The notes: generated by a model from the letters alone, not told the origin. A DNA stretch of 8,856 nucleotides from Treponema sp. (GCA_003455655.1 DMQP01000206.1:1-8856), one strand, 5' to 3'; counted from the stretch's first letter, positions 1 through 7,552 are shown. Program-made: numbers and translations.

Positions 1-2058
1 CGACCGATTCATTTGTGCAAGGAAAGAAGCATTAACTGGTAAATGACGAACACTGTCTCCATACACAAGAGAAATAAGTTCATCGGCAAAAGCATCGCTT
101 GGGTCTGCTCCACGAGTATCTGCTGAAGTTTTATATGCTGAATACACTCGTTCCCAACCGTCATCTGTGAAATCTGGTTTTACAAAATAAGCACTCAGCG
201 ACTGAAGCAATTTTTCTGCATCAGAAGACGCAGCCCATCCGTAAAAATATTCATCATAATCATCAATGTCAAAGCTAAGACTTACATTATAACCCGAAAG
301 AATTTTTCCAAAGTCTGTTGAAGAAATTCCGTTTGCACCAGAAGAAGCAACATATTCGGAAGCAACTTTTGCAGATGGAATGTCAGCATCATCTACTAAA
401 GAAAGTCCACCTTGCGAACCAGCATAGAAAACAAATGAATTGTCAACAAACTTTGTTTTTTTGAAAATGATTCTAACATTATTTTCGAGAACATATTCTG
501 TTGCGCCTAAATCGCTAAGACGAGTTTTTGTTTTTACAGAAGTTTTTGTTTTGGGGCGTTCATAAATTTGTCCATCAAGTTTTGATTCTTCTTTTGCTTC
601 AAGGGCTACAGGACTCTGGTAGTTACGCCAAGTTTCATACAAGACTTCTTTTGAAGGAACATCAGTTGAATCTTCAGGAGCAAGAGCAAGTAAAAGAGTT
701 CCGCGATCAGAAAGTAATTCTTTTACCGCATTGTTAACTTCTTCAAGTCTTATTGATTTTGCACTTTTTGTTGTGAGGCGAGAAAAATCTTCATACGAAA
801 GATCTGGTTCTCCCGTTAAAATTTGATCAACAATTTGTGAAGCGTGAGATGCAGATGAAACATGAAAACGGTTTTCATAGGTTTGTTTAATGCTCGACAA
901 CACAGATTGCTTTTCAAGTTCAAGTTCTTCGCTGGTAATTCCATGAACACAAAGGCGGTCGTATTCATCTAACAACAGTTTAAGCGATGCGTCAAACATG
1001 TCTTGCTTAGGAACAAAAGCAAGCGCTTTAAACGAAACATTTTGTGCAAAAGAATCAGTAAAACAAGCAGCATCAAGCCAAGGACTAGAAGCAGTTGCTG
1101 TTATATCGCTCAAGCGTTGATTTAAAATGTCTTGGGCAAAATCTATAATCATCTGATAACGGAAATCGCTTTCGGTAAGACATTTATCAAGAACTAATGG
1201 TTCAAGAATTTCAACTAAGGGATACGGCTGCTCTTTGTCGCGTAAAATTTCTATACTCTTTTGTGAATGAGAAGGAATAGAATACTCTGGTCGTTCAATA
1301 CGTTTTTCAGAGGCAGGAATATCACTCATTGCATCTTTGATTGCCTTTTCCAAAACTTTTTCATCAGCGTCACCTACGAGCACCACCGACATAAGTTCTG
1401 GTCTATACCAAGTCTTATAAAAATCTACAACACGCTCTCTGCTAACATTCTGAACAACATCCATACTGCCAATGGGAAGTCTTTCTGCATACCGAGAATC
1501 TTTTAAAAGCAGAGGAACCATTGTGTCGGTAATACGACCATTTAATCCACGACCTAAGCGCCACTCTTCGGTAACAACGCCACGTTCTTTATCGAGTTGC
1601 ACTTGATCAAAAGAAATAGCACAAGCCCAGTCTCGCAAAACCAACATTCCTGTTTTAAGCATTTCTGGATCATCTGCAGGAACTTCAAGCATGTACACGG
1701 TTTCGTCAAAACTGGTATACGCATTTACTTCAGGTCCAAAGTTCATTCCAATTGATTCAAAATAACTAACCAAAGCATTCTCTTCAAAATGTTCAGAACC
1801 ATTGAATGCCATGTGTTCAACTAAATGAGCAACACCTCTCTGATCTTCTTCTTCCATATTTGAACCAGCACGAACAACAAGACGAAGCATAATGCGGTTT
1901 TCTGGTTCTGCATTGCGCAAAACATAATAAGTCATTCCGTTTTCAAGTGTTCCATTTTTTATGGCAGGGTTAGACTTTAATCTATGTTCACAAGAAGAAA
2001 AACAAATTAACGCTAAAAAAACAACAAGTACATTTTTTAACAAACGCTTACTATTCAT
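1..2058 (-). CDS. M16 family (PqqL-like) zinc metallopeptidase, lipoprotein; C-terminus cut off by window edge
   Basis: A single open frame of 686 codons begins at the ATG at 2058-2056 and leaves the left edge without a stop; I checked every codon and found no break. Residues 1-23 are a lipoprotein signal peptide: K4-R5 and K8, a hydrophobic stretch, then Phe-Ser-Ser-Cys with Cys23 as the lipidated residue. The inverted zinc motif HLVEH is at 78-82 (ligands H78 and H82, catalytic base E81). A KERGVVTEEW stretch at 157-166 supplies the third ligand, most likely E165, with E158 the second conserved Glu. NAYTSFDETVY (112-122) is typical of bacterial PqqL-type proteases. Residues of about 200-390 fit the M16 C-terminal domain, and from about 470 a second, zinc-less M16 unit begins. 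PqqL-like proteins run to about 930 residues, so roughly a quarter is missing. It probably degrades peptides while anchored in the periplasm. GAGG at 2069-2066, inside the last codons of tyrA, sits 7 nt from the ATG, so the two genes are probably translationally coupled. The substrate is unknown. Confidence 0.88.
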   Translation of the reverse strand, partial: MNSKRLLKNVLVVFLALICFSSCEHRLKSNPAIKNGTLENGMTYYVLRNAEPENRIMLRLVVRAGSNMEEEDQRGVAHLVEHMAFNGSEHFEENALVSYFESIGMNFGPEVNAYTSFDETVYMLEVPADDPEMLKTGMLVLRDWACAISFDQVQLDKERGVVTEEWRLGRGLNGRITDTMVPLLLKDSRYAERLPIGSMDVVQNVSRERVVDFYKTWYRPELMSVVLVGDADEKVLEKAIKDAMSDIPASEKRIERPEYSIPSHSQKSIEILRDKEQPYPLVEILEPLVLDKCLTESDFRYQMIIDFAQDILNQRLSDITATASSPWLDAACFTDSFAQNVSFKALAFVPKQDMFDASLKLLLDEYDRLCVHGITSEELELEKQSVLSSIKQTYENRFHVSSASHASQIVDQILTGEPDLSYEDFSRLTTKSAKSIRLEEVNNAVKELLSDRGTLLLALAPEDSTDVPSKEVLYETWRNYQSPVALEAKEESKLDGQIYERPKTKTSVKTKTRLSDLGATEYVLENNVRIIFKKTKFVDNSFVFYAGSQGGLSLVDDADIPSAKVASEYVASSGANGISSTDFGKILSGYNVSLSFDIDDYDEYFYGWAASSDAEKLLQSLSAYFVKPDFTDDGWERVYSAYKTSADTRGADPSDAFADELISLVYGDSVRHLPVNASFLAQMNRS

Positions 2059-2062
2059 TTTA

Positions 2063-2944
2063 TTACCTCACTGACATTTGTGTTCGCTTAGACCTTACCT
2101 CTTCTAAGTAAGCGGTAAGTCCTTGTGCATCTTCTTTTTCTATTAGATTTCGCAAATCTGAAAGCGAAGATTCAAAAGCTTTAATATGTGAAAGCAACTC
2201 TTTTTTGTTAGCAAGAAAAAGTTCTGTCCACAAAGGAGCATTTATAAGAGCAATGCGTGTTAAGTCTTCAAAACTTCCGCCACCAAAAGCAGTTACCTGT
2301 GTGTCTTCTGCACTCTGCACTAAAGCTGAAGCAATGACATGACACAACTGAGAAGTAAAGGCAATTTTGTGATCGTGCACGCGTGCATCTGCAGTTACAA
2401 TGCGAGTAAAACCTAACTCACCAATAAGCTCTTTAAACAGTTTAACATTTTCTGCTTTGTTTTGAGGAAGTGGCATTAGAATGTAATTATGATCTTTGAA
2501 AATAAAACCAGAAGATGCAGCGTATCCTTCGCGTTCACTTCCTGCCATAGGGTGCCCGGGAATAAAGTCAACATCTGAACGCAGTATGTCATCCAGCTGT
2601 TCAAACAAAGCAGCTTTAACTCCACTAATGTCAGTGACAATTGCACCAGATTTAAATGCCGCTTTGTGTTCCTTCAAAAAAGAAAGTGTTGCATTTGGAT
2701 ACAAACAGACATAGACAAAATCACATTCACTAAGCATTGCGTCTGCTTGTTGAGGAGTAAAGGCCTTATCTATAATGTGCTGAGACAGTGCTAATTCCAA
2801 AGAAGCTTTATTTATATCGCAACCTAAAACACTTCCTTGTGCACTTGCTAAACCAAGAACACGCTCTCGAATTGCTTTTGCAAGAGAACCACCCATAAGC
2901 CCCATGCCCACAATTCCGTATGTCATGTCGCAAAGTTTTTTCAT
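2063..2944 (-). CDS. tyrA: Prephenate dehydrogenase (TyrA)
   Basis: A 293-residue cytosolic enzyme that oxidatively decarboxylates prephenate to 4-hydroxyphenylpyruvate for tyrosine synthesis. An N-terminal Rossmann fold carries GMGLMG (13-18), and Asp43 at the end of the second strand suggests NAD+ rather than NADP+. DISG (105-108) and GHPMAGSE (130-137) are substrate-site motifs, with H131 the expected catalytic histidine. SQLCH (198-202) occupies the place of the usual SHLPH, so only the second His is kept. GGSFEDLTRIA (222-232) contains R230, which in the family contacts the substrate carboxylate. There is no chorismate mutase domain and no C-terminal ACT domain, so this is the short monofunctional form; arogenate use cannot be excluded. 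AAGGA at 2957-2953 overlaps the aroF stop and lies 8 nt from the ATG, supporting this start over Met7. The gene lies 11 bp after aroF and 4 bp before the M16 peptidase gene, in one transcription direction. Confidence 0.95.
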   Translation of the reverse strand: MKKLCDMTYGIVGMGLMGGSLAKAIRERVLGLASAQGSVLGCDINKASLELALSQHIIDKAFTPQQADAMLSECDFVYVCLYPNATLSFLKEHKAAFKSGAIVTDISGVKAALFEQLDDILRSDVDFIPGHPMAGSEREGYAASSGFIFKDHNYILMPLPQNKAENVKLFKELIGELGFTRIVTADARVHDHKIAFTSQLCHVIASALVQSAEDTQVTAFGGGSFEDLTRIALINAPLWTELFLANKKELLSHIKAFESSLSDLRNLIEKEDAQGLTAYLEEVRSKRTQMSVR

Positions 2945-2955
2945 GCGCTTCTTCC

Positions 2956-3987
2956 TTACATAGTGCGGTCATCGACTGCGGCAATTTTTGAAAGTGTTGT
3001 CATAAGTTCTTCAAACTGAGGAGGTGTCAACTGTTGGGAACCATCACTCAATGCTTTTTCGGGATTACAGTGCACTTCTACTTCAAGGCCATCTGCTCCA
3101 ATTGCAACTGCTGCTTTCGCAAGTTCGGGAACCATCCACCGTATGCCACAAGCGTGACTGGGATCAATAAGAACAGGAAGATGTGTCTCTTTATGCAAGA
3201 AAGGAACTGCACTCAAGTCAAGACAGTTTCGTGTGTAGGTGTCAAAGGTTCTAATTCCGCGCTCACACAAAATAACATTTTCGTTACCGCTTGCCATAAT
3301 GTATTCTGCTGACATTAAAAATTCATTTATAGTTCCAGAAAGACCACGCTTTAGAAGAACAGGCTTTTTTGCATGACCCAATTCTTTAAGAAGATCAAAG
3401 TTCTGAAAGTTACGAGCACCAACTTGAATTAAATCGATATCTGCATACAAATCAATTTTTGCAAGATCCATTATTTCTGAACAAACCGGAAGACCCGTTT
3501 CTTTTTTTGCTTTAAGTAAAAGATCAATACCTTCTTTTCCTAAACCTTGAAAACTGTAGGGAGAAGTACGAGGTTTAAATGCTCCTCCCCGCAAGATTCG
3601 AGCACCAGCTTTTTTTACGGCACGAGCAGCACTTAAAATTTGTTCTTCATTTTCTACGGAACAAGGACCGGCAATCATTGCAACAGTAGTGCCGTCGCCA
3701 ATGACACAAGGAGTTACACCTTCTTGACCTTCACCAACGGTAATAACGGTATCTTCTGGATGGAAAGAACGGCTTGCAAGTTTATAAGGAGCAGAAACAC
3801 GCTCTGCACCTTCAACAATATCGTTAACTAAAAAATCACGAGGATTTATTTTTGAAGTGTCACCCAGTAAACCCAAAACGGTTTGAGTTCCTTCATTTAA
3901 CTGAACACCAACACCCAGTTTTTTTACATCTTTAACAAAATCATTTATTTGCGCACGGGGCACACCCTTCTTTAAAATAATAATCAT
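2956..3987 (-). CDS. aroF: 3-deoxy-7-phosphoheptulonate (DAHP) synthase, type I-beta with N-terminal regulatory domain
   Basis: It condenses phosphoenolpyruvate and erythrose 4-phosphate to DAHP, the first step of the shikimate pathway. From the ATG at 3987 it has 343 residues, close to the Thermotoga maritima enzyme (338). Residues 1 to about 65 form the small ferredoxin-like (ACT-like) domain, which in that enzyme binds Tyr/Phe for feedback inhibition. The barrel follows with AGPCS (106-110), RGGAFKPRTSP (133-143), KRG (213-215), CERG (241-244) and DPSHACG (275-281). The metal ligands line up as C109, H278, E304 and D315. An in-frame ATG at 4026 would add 13 residues (to 356). I prefer 3987 because AGAGG (3999-3995) sits 7 nt before it, the MIIILKKG start fits the family, and a promoter-like element lies inside the extension. 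The gene heads an aroF-tyrA-peptidase operon. The symbol follows family usage; aroG or aroA(G) would be equally valid. Confidence 0.95.
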   Translation of the reverse strand: MIIILKKGVPRAQINDFVKDVKKLGVGVQLNEGTQTVLGLLGDTSKINPRDFLVNDIVEGAERVSAPYKLASRSFHPEDTVITVGEGQEGVTPCVIGDGTTVAMIAGPCSVENEEQILSAARAVKKAGARILRGGAFKPRTSPYSFQGLGKEGIDLLLKAKKETGLPVCSEIMDLAKIDLYADIDLIQVGARNFQNFDLLKELGHAKKPVLLKRGLSGTINEFLMSAEYIMASGNENVILCERGIRTFDTYTRNCLDLSAVPFLHKETHLPVLIDPSHACGIRWMVPELAKAAVAIGADGLEVEVHCNPEKALSDGSQQLTPPQFEELMTTLSKIAAVDDRTM

Positions 3988-3994
3988 AACAAAA

Positions 3995-3999
3995 CCTCT
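3995..3999 (-). promoter_or_regulatory. Shine-Dalgarno of aroF, decides its start
   Basis: AGAGG read on the minus strand, 7 nt before the ATG at 3987. It selects this start over the in-frame ATG at 4026, for which I see no comparable ribosome binding site. Confidence 0.7.
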
Positions 4000-4004
4000 G
4001 CCCC

Positions 4005-4033
4005 ATTGTATCGACTTTGCACGCACTGCACAA
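4005..4033 (-). promoter_or_regulatory. Candidate sigma70-type promoter for the aroF-tyrA operon
   Basis: On the minus strand, TTGTGC (4033-4028) and TACAAT (4010-4005) are separated by exactly 17 bp. The -10 differs from consensus at one base, while the -35 matches only its first three. The predicted start of transcription, near 3998, would fall within the Shine-Dalgarno of aroF and leave a leader of only about 10 nt. Either the message is almost leaderless or the real promoter lies further upstream, where TATAAC (4074-4069) and TATAGA (4064-4059) are weaker options without good -35 boxes. Confidence 0.4.
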
Positions 4034-4060
4034 GGCGAATTTTTGTGTTTCTTTTTACTC

Positions 4061-4066
4061 TATAAT
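4061..4066 (+). promoter_or_regulatory. Candidate -10 element for the lipoprotein gene
   Basis: A perfect TATAAT. Transcription would begin near 4073 and give a leader of about 35 nt. No convincing -35 box lies at 16-18 bp spacing (AT-rich AATTTT at 4038-4043). The promoter may therefore be weak or activator-dependent. TATACT at 4071-4076 is an alternative -10. An ATACTT repeat at 4072-4077 and 4085-4090 has unknown meaning. Confidence 0.5.
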
Positions 4067-4107
4067 GTGTTATACTTACTGTACATACTTTTGAAGCAGG
4101 AGTTACT

Positions 4108-4878
4108 ATGAAACAGACTGTATTTTTGACTGGCACTTTTGCAACCTTACTGTTAACCGCAACTTTAGGAGCATGCAGTTCAACAGAAAAATTAGGTTTT
4201 AACGATTCAACCAAAACGGGACTTGATGCTATTCCCACAACGGCACTAACTGAAGGCTATCTGCTTTCGGGAGAAGAACGCAATGCCGCTGCAAACTTTG
4301 CAAGTTCAACAACTCTTAACAGAAGCCAAAAAGACTTGTGGACTGTTCAAGACGGAAGCATAACAATTCAAACAAATTGTATTACTCAACTTTTGGAAGA
4401 CGAAGATTCAGACGGAATGCTTGCACTGCACATGGGCTTAAACGATTCTGACATTGTAAAAAACATTACCTTTGACATTTCAGACAATGGCGCTCAACCC
4501 AAAAACATTTCTCAGACAATTATCAAACTTCATGTTTACATTCCCAAAGAACTTGCTTACAACAACGCAGACAACTTTAACGGAAAAATCAATTTCCAAA
4601 TTTGCGATGTAAATGGAAAGACAGTTACTTTAGGTGGTTTACTGCGCGATGTTTCTTTCCAAGATTTAGGAACTGGCTGGAAAACGCTTACACTAAACCT
4701 AGCTTATCACACCTTCTTCTTAGGTCGCTCAACAGGAACTTTTGAACTTGAAGACATAACGGTATTAAACCGCGCAAAAAGTTTTACCGTTTCTGTACAG
4801 GGAAAGAAAGTTGACAGCAATCTTGATGCACCCATTCTGATTGACTGGATTGACTTTTCTGCACTTCCTGAGCGCTAA
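4108..4878 (+). CDS. Putative lipoprotein of unknown function, possible beta-sandwich (carbohydrate-binding-like) domain
   Basis: I do not recognise this 256-residue protein. The start is clear: AGGAG at 4098-4102 lies 5 nt from the ATG. Residues 1-23 form a lipoprotein signal peptide with lipobox LGAC (20-23) followed by Ser-Ser, so it is probably tethered to a membrane by Cys23. The mature protein has no transmembrane segment. From about residue 75 it alternates short strands and polar turns (for example IIKLHVYIP, then GKINFQICDVNGKTV, then GWKTLTLNL). It ends in ILIDWIDFSALPER, a final strand like those that close jelly-roll galactose-binding or carbohydrate-binding modules. That fold is an inference from the pattern, not from a recognised motif, and no catalytic signature is visible. 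It is the only plus-strand gene here, divergent from aroF and convergent with the exported protein gene at 4883-6349, so it is probably transcribed alone. Confidence 0.85.
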   Translation: MKQTVFLTGTFATLLLTATLGACSSTEKLGFNDSTKTGLDAIPTTALTEGYLLSGEERNAAANFASSTTLNRSQKDLWTVQDGSITIQTNCITQLLEDEDSDGMLALHMGLNDSDIVKNITFDISDNGAQPKNISQTIIKLHVYIPKELAYNNADNFNGKINFQICDVNGKTVTLGGLLRDVSFQDLGTGWKTLTLNLAYHTFFLGRSTGTFELEDITVLNRAKSFTVSVQGKKVDSNLDAPILIDWIDFSALPER

Positions 4879-4882
4879 ACTT

Positions 4883-6349
4883 TTATTCCTGACGCGTCAA
4901 GATGAGGGGGTTTTGTTCAAGACGTTCTTCATCTGTCGGCGTCAGGCGACAGGGTTGTAAAATAATGGTGTCACTGTCAGCACTTCCATAGGAAAGAGCA
5001 TATGTTCCCGTAAGAGTAGAAGCAGTATTTGACCGAAGCTGAAGATAAGGTTTTCCGAATGCTTGAAGTGATGTATACAAACCTGAATCTGAAACAGAAT
5101 CTCCTGTGGCAGTGTAAGCACCAGATGCAAATTTAAAAACAGTTCCGTCAGCACTTGTCCAAGTTTCTTGAGCAGTTAATTCTGAAATAAAGTCAGTTGC
5201 ACGAGATTTTACACTTGCAAGAGCAGGACCTGCACTTACCTTTTTATATTCACCATCCCAAGAAGAGTTTTCTCCAATCAACATGCGAAGATCATCTTGC
5301 AAACGAATATAGACGGTATCTAAAGAACGAAGAGAAACATCAACACGACGCTGAAGATTTTCAACACCTTGGTTTATAGTGGTTAGATACATTCCGTTTC
5401 TACGCAAGTTTGAACTAAGCCACGTGTACACTTCTTCTGAATCGCTTTGAAAGAAAATTACTTCCGAAGAGTCATAATCAAAAAAGAGATAGTACTTATC
5501 TGACGAAGCATCTGCCTTATGCCACAAACCGTCAAGAAATGCTGCAAAGGTTTCTACTGTTCCGTCTTGAATACGCTCAAACTCTCGGGCTGCAAGGCGA
5601 ACTCCCGCTTCACGCTTTTGTGAAATCTGAACATAATGTCCTGCCGCAGAGCTCCAATCGTACTGGGTTTGAAGCTGATCGTTATTTGCAGAAGCGACAT
5701 CGGTGCTGTAAACCCAAATAGGATAACTTGCTCCAGCAGCTTGAGAACGTTCGTAAGCATCGTAGCGATCCATTTGCTGAACATAAATAGAGCCGTCTGT
5801 TTCAAAAGCAGCAATCTGTTGGAGTGAAGCATTAGAAGCATTTCCCCGAACAAAATATGCCTGAAGTACAGAGTTGCCTGTTTCTGTGTACCCCTGATAA
5901 ACTAAAGCAGTACGATGATCGCCTGTTAAATCCATGCCTGTATAGGTAAAGGTTCGAACTTGAGTAACAGTTGTTGCAAGCACAGCAGAGCGTTCGTATT
6001 TTCCATCTGAAGGATTGTAAAGACCAACTAAAAGTTGAATGTAAGGGCTTGATGCAGTTCTTATAGAGTTGATTTGATCTTCATAACCGTCACCGTTAAA
6101 ATCCATGCTTACAATGCTTAACAGTGTTTCATCATTTCGAAGAGTCACTAACGATGAAAGTGTTGTTTCTTCGCTCATAGTAAAAGAATCTGCAGAAGAC
6201 TGTTCTGCTCTTACCGTAACTTGAGGAGCTACAACACGAGAGCCAGTTACCTGTTCTGTTTGTTCAGAGAAATAGCGTTTAGAAACAAAGGCAACCGCAA
6301 GAGAAGCGATTGCCAAAATGAAAATTACCCCAACAATGCGTTTATGCAT
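4883..6349 (-). CDS. Exported protein with calcium-loop repeat; resembles treponemal 'pallilysin-related adhesin' family (tentative)
   Basis: A 488-residue protein with MHKR and a hydrophobic segment (7-22) at its N-terminus, a signal peptide or membrane anchor without a lipobox Cys. Residues 30-65 are a low-complexity Ser/Thr/Glu linker. DFNGDGYED (83-91) matches the calcium loop DxNxDGxxD seen in FG-GAP and dockerin-like repeats, and MDLTGDHR (139-146) is a second, degenerate copy, so residues of about 70-240 may form a short beta-propeller-like region. Residues 268-360 (DGLW, then YYLFFDYD, then a strand-rich stretch ending near SSWDGEY at 362-368) and 395-468 look like small beta-barrel domains. 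From memory the whole resembles exported treponemal proteins named pallilysin-related adhesins; that name is tentative and adhesion is not demonstrated. No HExxH is present, so a pallilysin-like protease is unlikely. It follows argD by 9 bp with a weak ribosome binding site, suggesting coupled translation. Confidence 0.8.
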   Translation of the reverse strand: MHKRIVGVIFILAIASLAVAFVSKRYFSEQTEQVTGSRVVAPQVTVRAEQSSADSFTMSEETTLSSLVTLRNDETLLSIVSMDFNGDGYEDQINSIRTASSPYIQLLVGLYNPSDGKYERSAVLATTVTQVRTFTYTGMDLTGDHRTALVYQGYTETGNSVLQAYFVRGNASNASLQQIAAFETDGSIYVQQMDRYDAYERSQAAGASYPIWVYSTDVASANNDQLQTQYDWSSAAGHYVQISQKREAGVRLAAREFERIQDGTVETFAAFLDGLWHKADASSDKYYLFFDYDSSEVIFFQSDSEEVYTWLSSNLRRNGMYLTTINQGVENLQRRVDVSLRSLDTVYIRLQDDLRMLIGENSSWDGEYKKVSAGPALASVKSRATDFISELTAQETWTSADGTVFKFASGAYTATGDSVSDSGLYTSLQAFGKPYLQLRSNTASTLTGTYALSYGSADSDTIILQPCRLTPTDEERLEQNPLILTRQE

Positions 6350-6358
6350 GAATCTATC

Positions 6359-7534
6359 TTACTGGTTAACACAAGCTTTTGCAAGAACATCATGCAGTAT
6401 AGCAAGTCCCTGTTTTATTTCTGCATCAGAAATGTTAAGGGGAGGAACCAGACGCAAGACATTTGTTCCTGCGGTAGAGAACAAAAGTCCCGCTTCAAGA
6501 CACTGCTTTTCTATTGCAAGAGGGTCTCCATTTATTTCAACACCGGTCATCAATCCTAAGCCACGAATGTCTGTAATGCAGGGAATGTTCCAAGAAGCAA
6601 TTTCTGCACGCATGTCATTTCCCTTCTGAGTAACATGAGCAAGAAAGTCTGGTGAAGTAAGTGTTTTAAGCACAACGCGACCAGCTGCACAAGCAAGTGG
6701 ATTTCCACCAAAGGTAGACTGATGGTCTCCAGCAGCAAAGACTCCGTTTGCATTTCCGCGGAAAAGACAAGCTCCCATAGGAATACCGCCAGCAATTCCT
6801 TTTGCAAGAGTAACTACATCTGGATTGAACTGAAGTTGTTCACTTGCCAAAAGACTTCCTGTTCTTCCCATACCAGTCTGAACTTCATCGGCAATAACAA
6901 GTGCTCCTGCTTTGCGTGCAAGGCGAGCAGCTTCCTGAATCCATTCTGCTTGAAGAAGATTAACGCCACCTTCTCCCTGTACACATTCAACCATGAGAGC
7001 AGCAGTTGTGTCATCGAATGCAGTTTTAATTGCTTCGTAATCGTTTGCAGCAATAGTTTTAAATCCTTCTGGATAGGGAGCAAAACATTCAGGATGAAAT
7101 TTTTCCTGACCAGTTGCTTTTATAGTTGCAAGAGTCCGTCCGTGAAATGATTTTTCAAGCGTTACAATTGTCTTGCGTTTTGAGCCACCGTTAAGCTGAC
7201 CAAATTTACGTGCCAGTTTAATTGCAGCTTCGTTAGCTTCTGCACCACTGTTACCAAAGAAGACTCCATCGAAACCAGTTGCAGCAAGCAATTCATTTGC
7301 ATAAGCAACTCCAGTGTCACTTAAAAAGTAATTACAAATATGAATTTCTTTTGCAGCCTGTTTTGAAATTGCTTTTACCAAGGGGCGAAAGTTATGTCCC
7401 AGACAGTTAACAGCAATACCTGCTAAAAAATCAATGTATTTTTTTCCATTTACATCAACAAGTGTTGAGCCCTTACCCTTCTTAAAGGTTACATCAAAAG
7501 AACCGTAATTATTTACTACAACCTTACTTGGCAT
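6359..7534 (-). CDS. argD: Acetylornithine aminotransferase (class III, PLP-dependent)
   Basis: It converts N-acetylglutamate 5-semialdehyde to N-acetylornithine with glutamate as amino donor, in the cytosol. The length, 391 residues, is normal. Class III fold-type I signatures run in order: GNSGAEANE (94-102) for the PLP phosphate, FHGRT (130-134), ECVQGEGG (183-190), IADEVQTGMGRTG (214-226) with D216 contacting the pyridine nitrogen, LAKGIAGGIPMGA (243-255) with K245 as the PLP Schiff-base lysine, STFGGNP (273-279) and LRLVPPLN (360-367) with R360 for the substrate carboxylate. AGGAGG (7545-7540) lies 5 nt from the ATG, the strongest ribosome binding site in the window. It follows argB by 18 bp. 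Related ornithine, succinylornithine and 4-aminobutyrate aminotransferases share the fold; the arg operon context makes ArgD the best call, although a DapC side role is possible, as in E. coli. Confidence 0.95.
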   Translation of the reverse strand: MPSKVVVNNYGSFDVTFKKGKGSTLVDVNGKKYIDFLAGIAVNCLGHNFRPLVKAISKQAAKEIHICNYFLSDTGVAYANELLAATGFDGVFFGNSGAEANEAAIKLARKFGQLNGGSKRKTIVTLEKSFHGRTLATIKATGQEKFHPECFAPYPEGFKTIAANDYEAIKTAFDDTTAALMVECVQGEGGVNLLQAEWIQEAARLARKAGALVIADEVQTGMGRTGSLLASEQLQFNPDVVTLAKGIAGGIPMGACLFRGNANGVFAAGDHQSTFGGNPLACAAGRVVLKTLTSPDFLAHVTQKGNDMRAEIASWNIPCITDIRGLGLMTGVEINGDPLAIEKQCLEAGLLFSTAGTNVLRLVPPLNISDAEIKQGLAILHDVLAKACVNQ

Positions 7535-7552
7535 CTTATCCTCCTGTAAAAA

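Noticed and set aside
1..2058. Possible frameshift or pseudogene in the M16 peptidase
   Set aside because: Reading every codon from 2058 to 1 gives no stop and an intact zinc site; the gene is only truncated by the window edge.
3988..4026. Upstream ATG extending aroF by 13 residues
   Set aside because: No ribosome binding site is apparent, the extension contains a promoter-like -10, and the family N-terminus matches the ATG at 3987.
3988..4107. T-box, riboswitch or attenuator controlling aroF
   Set aside because: The whole intergenic region is 120 bp, shared with a divergent promoter, and holds no leader peptide, T-box motif or terminator hairpin.
3984..4238. 84-codon minus-strand ORF across the aroF/lipoprotein intergenic region
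   Set aside because: It covers the divergent promoter region and the lipoprotein signal sequence on the wrong strand; no family features.
4890..4899. Palindrome TGACGCGTCA as a bidirectional terminator
   Set aside because: The stem would be at most five pairs with no loop, and no T-run follows on either strand; it also lies inside the exported-protein coding sequence.
6221..6629. Overlapping plus-strand ORFs at the argD / exported-protein junction
   Set aside because: Antisense to two well-supported genes, without motifs or a convincing ribosome binding site.
6722..7150. 142-codon plus-strand ORF
   Set aside because: It lies wholly inside argD on the opposite strand, is rich in Ser, Cys, Phe and Asn, and has no domain; it is a shadow of argD codon usage.
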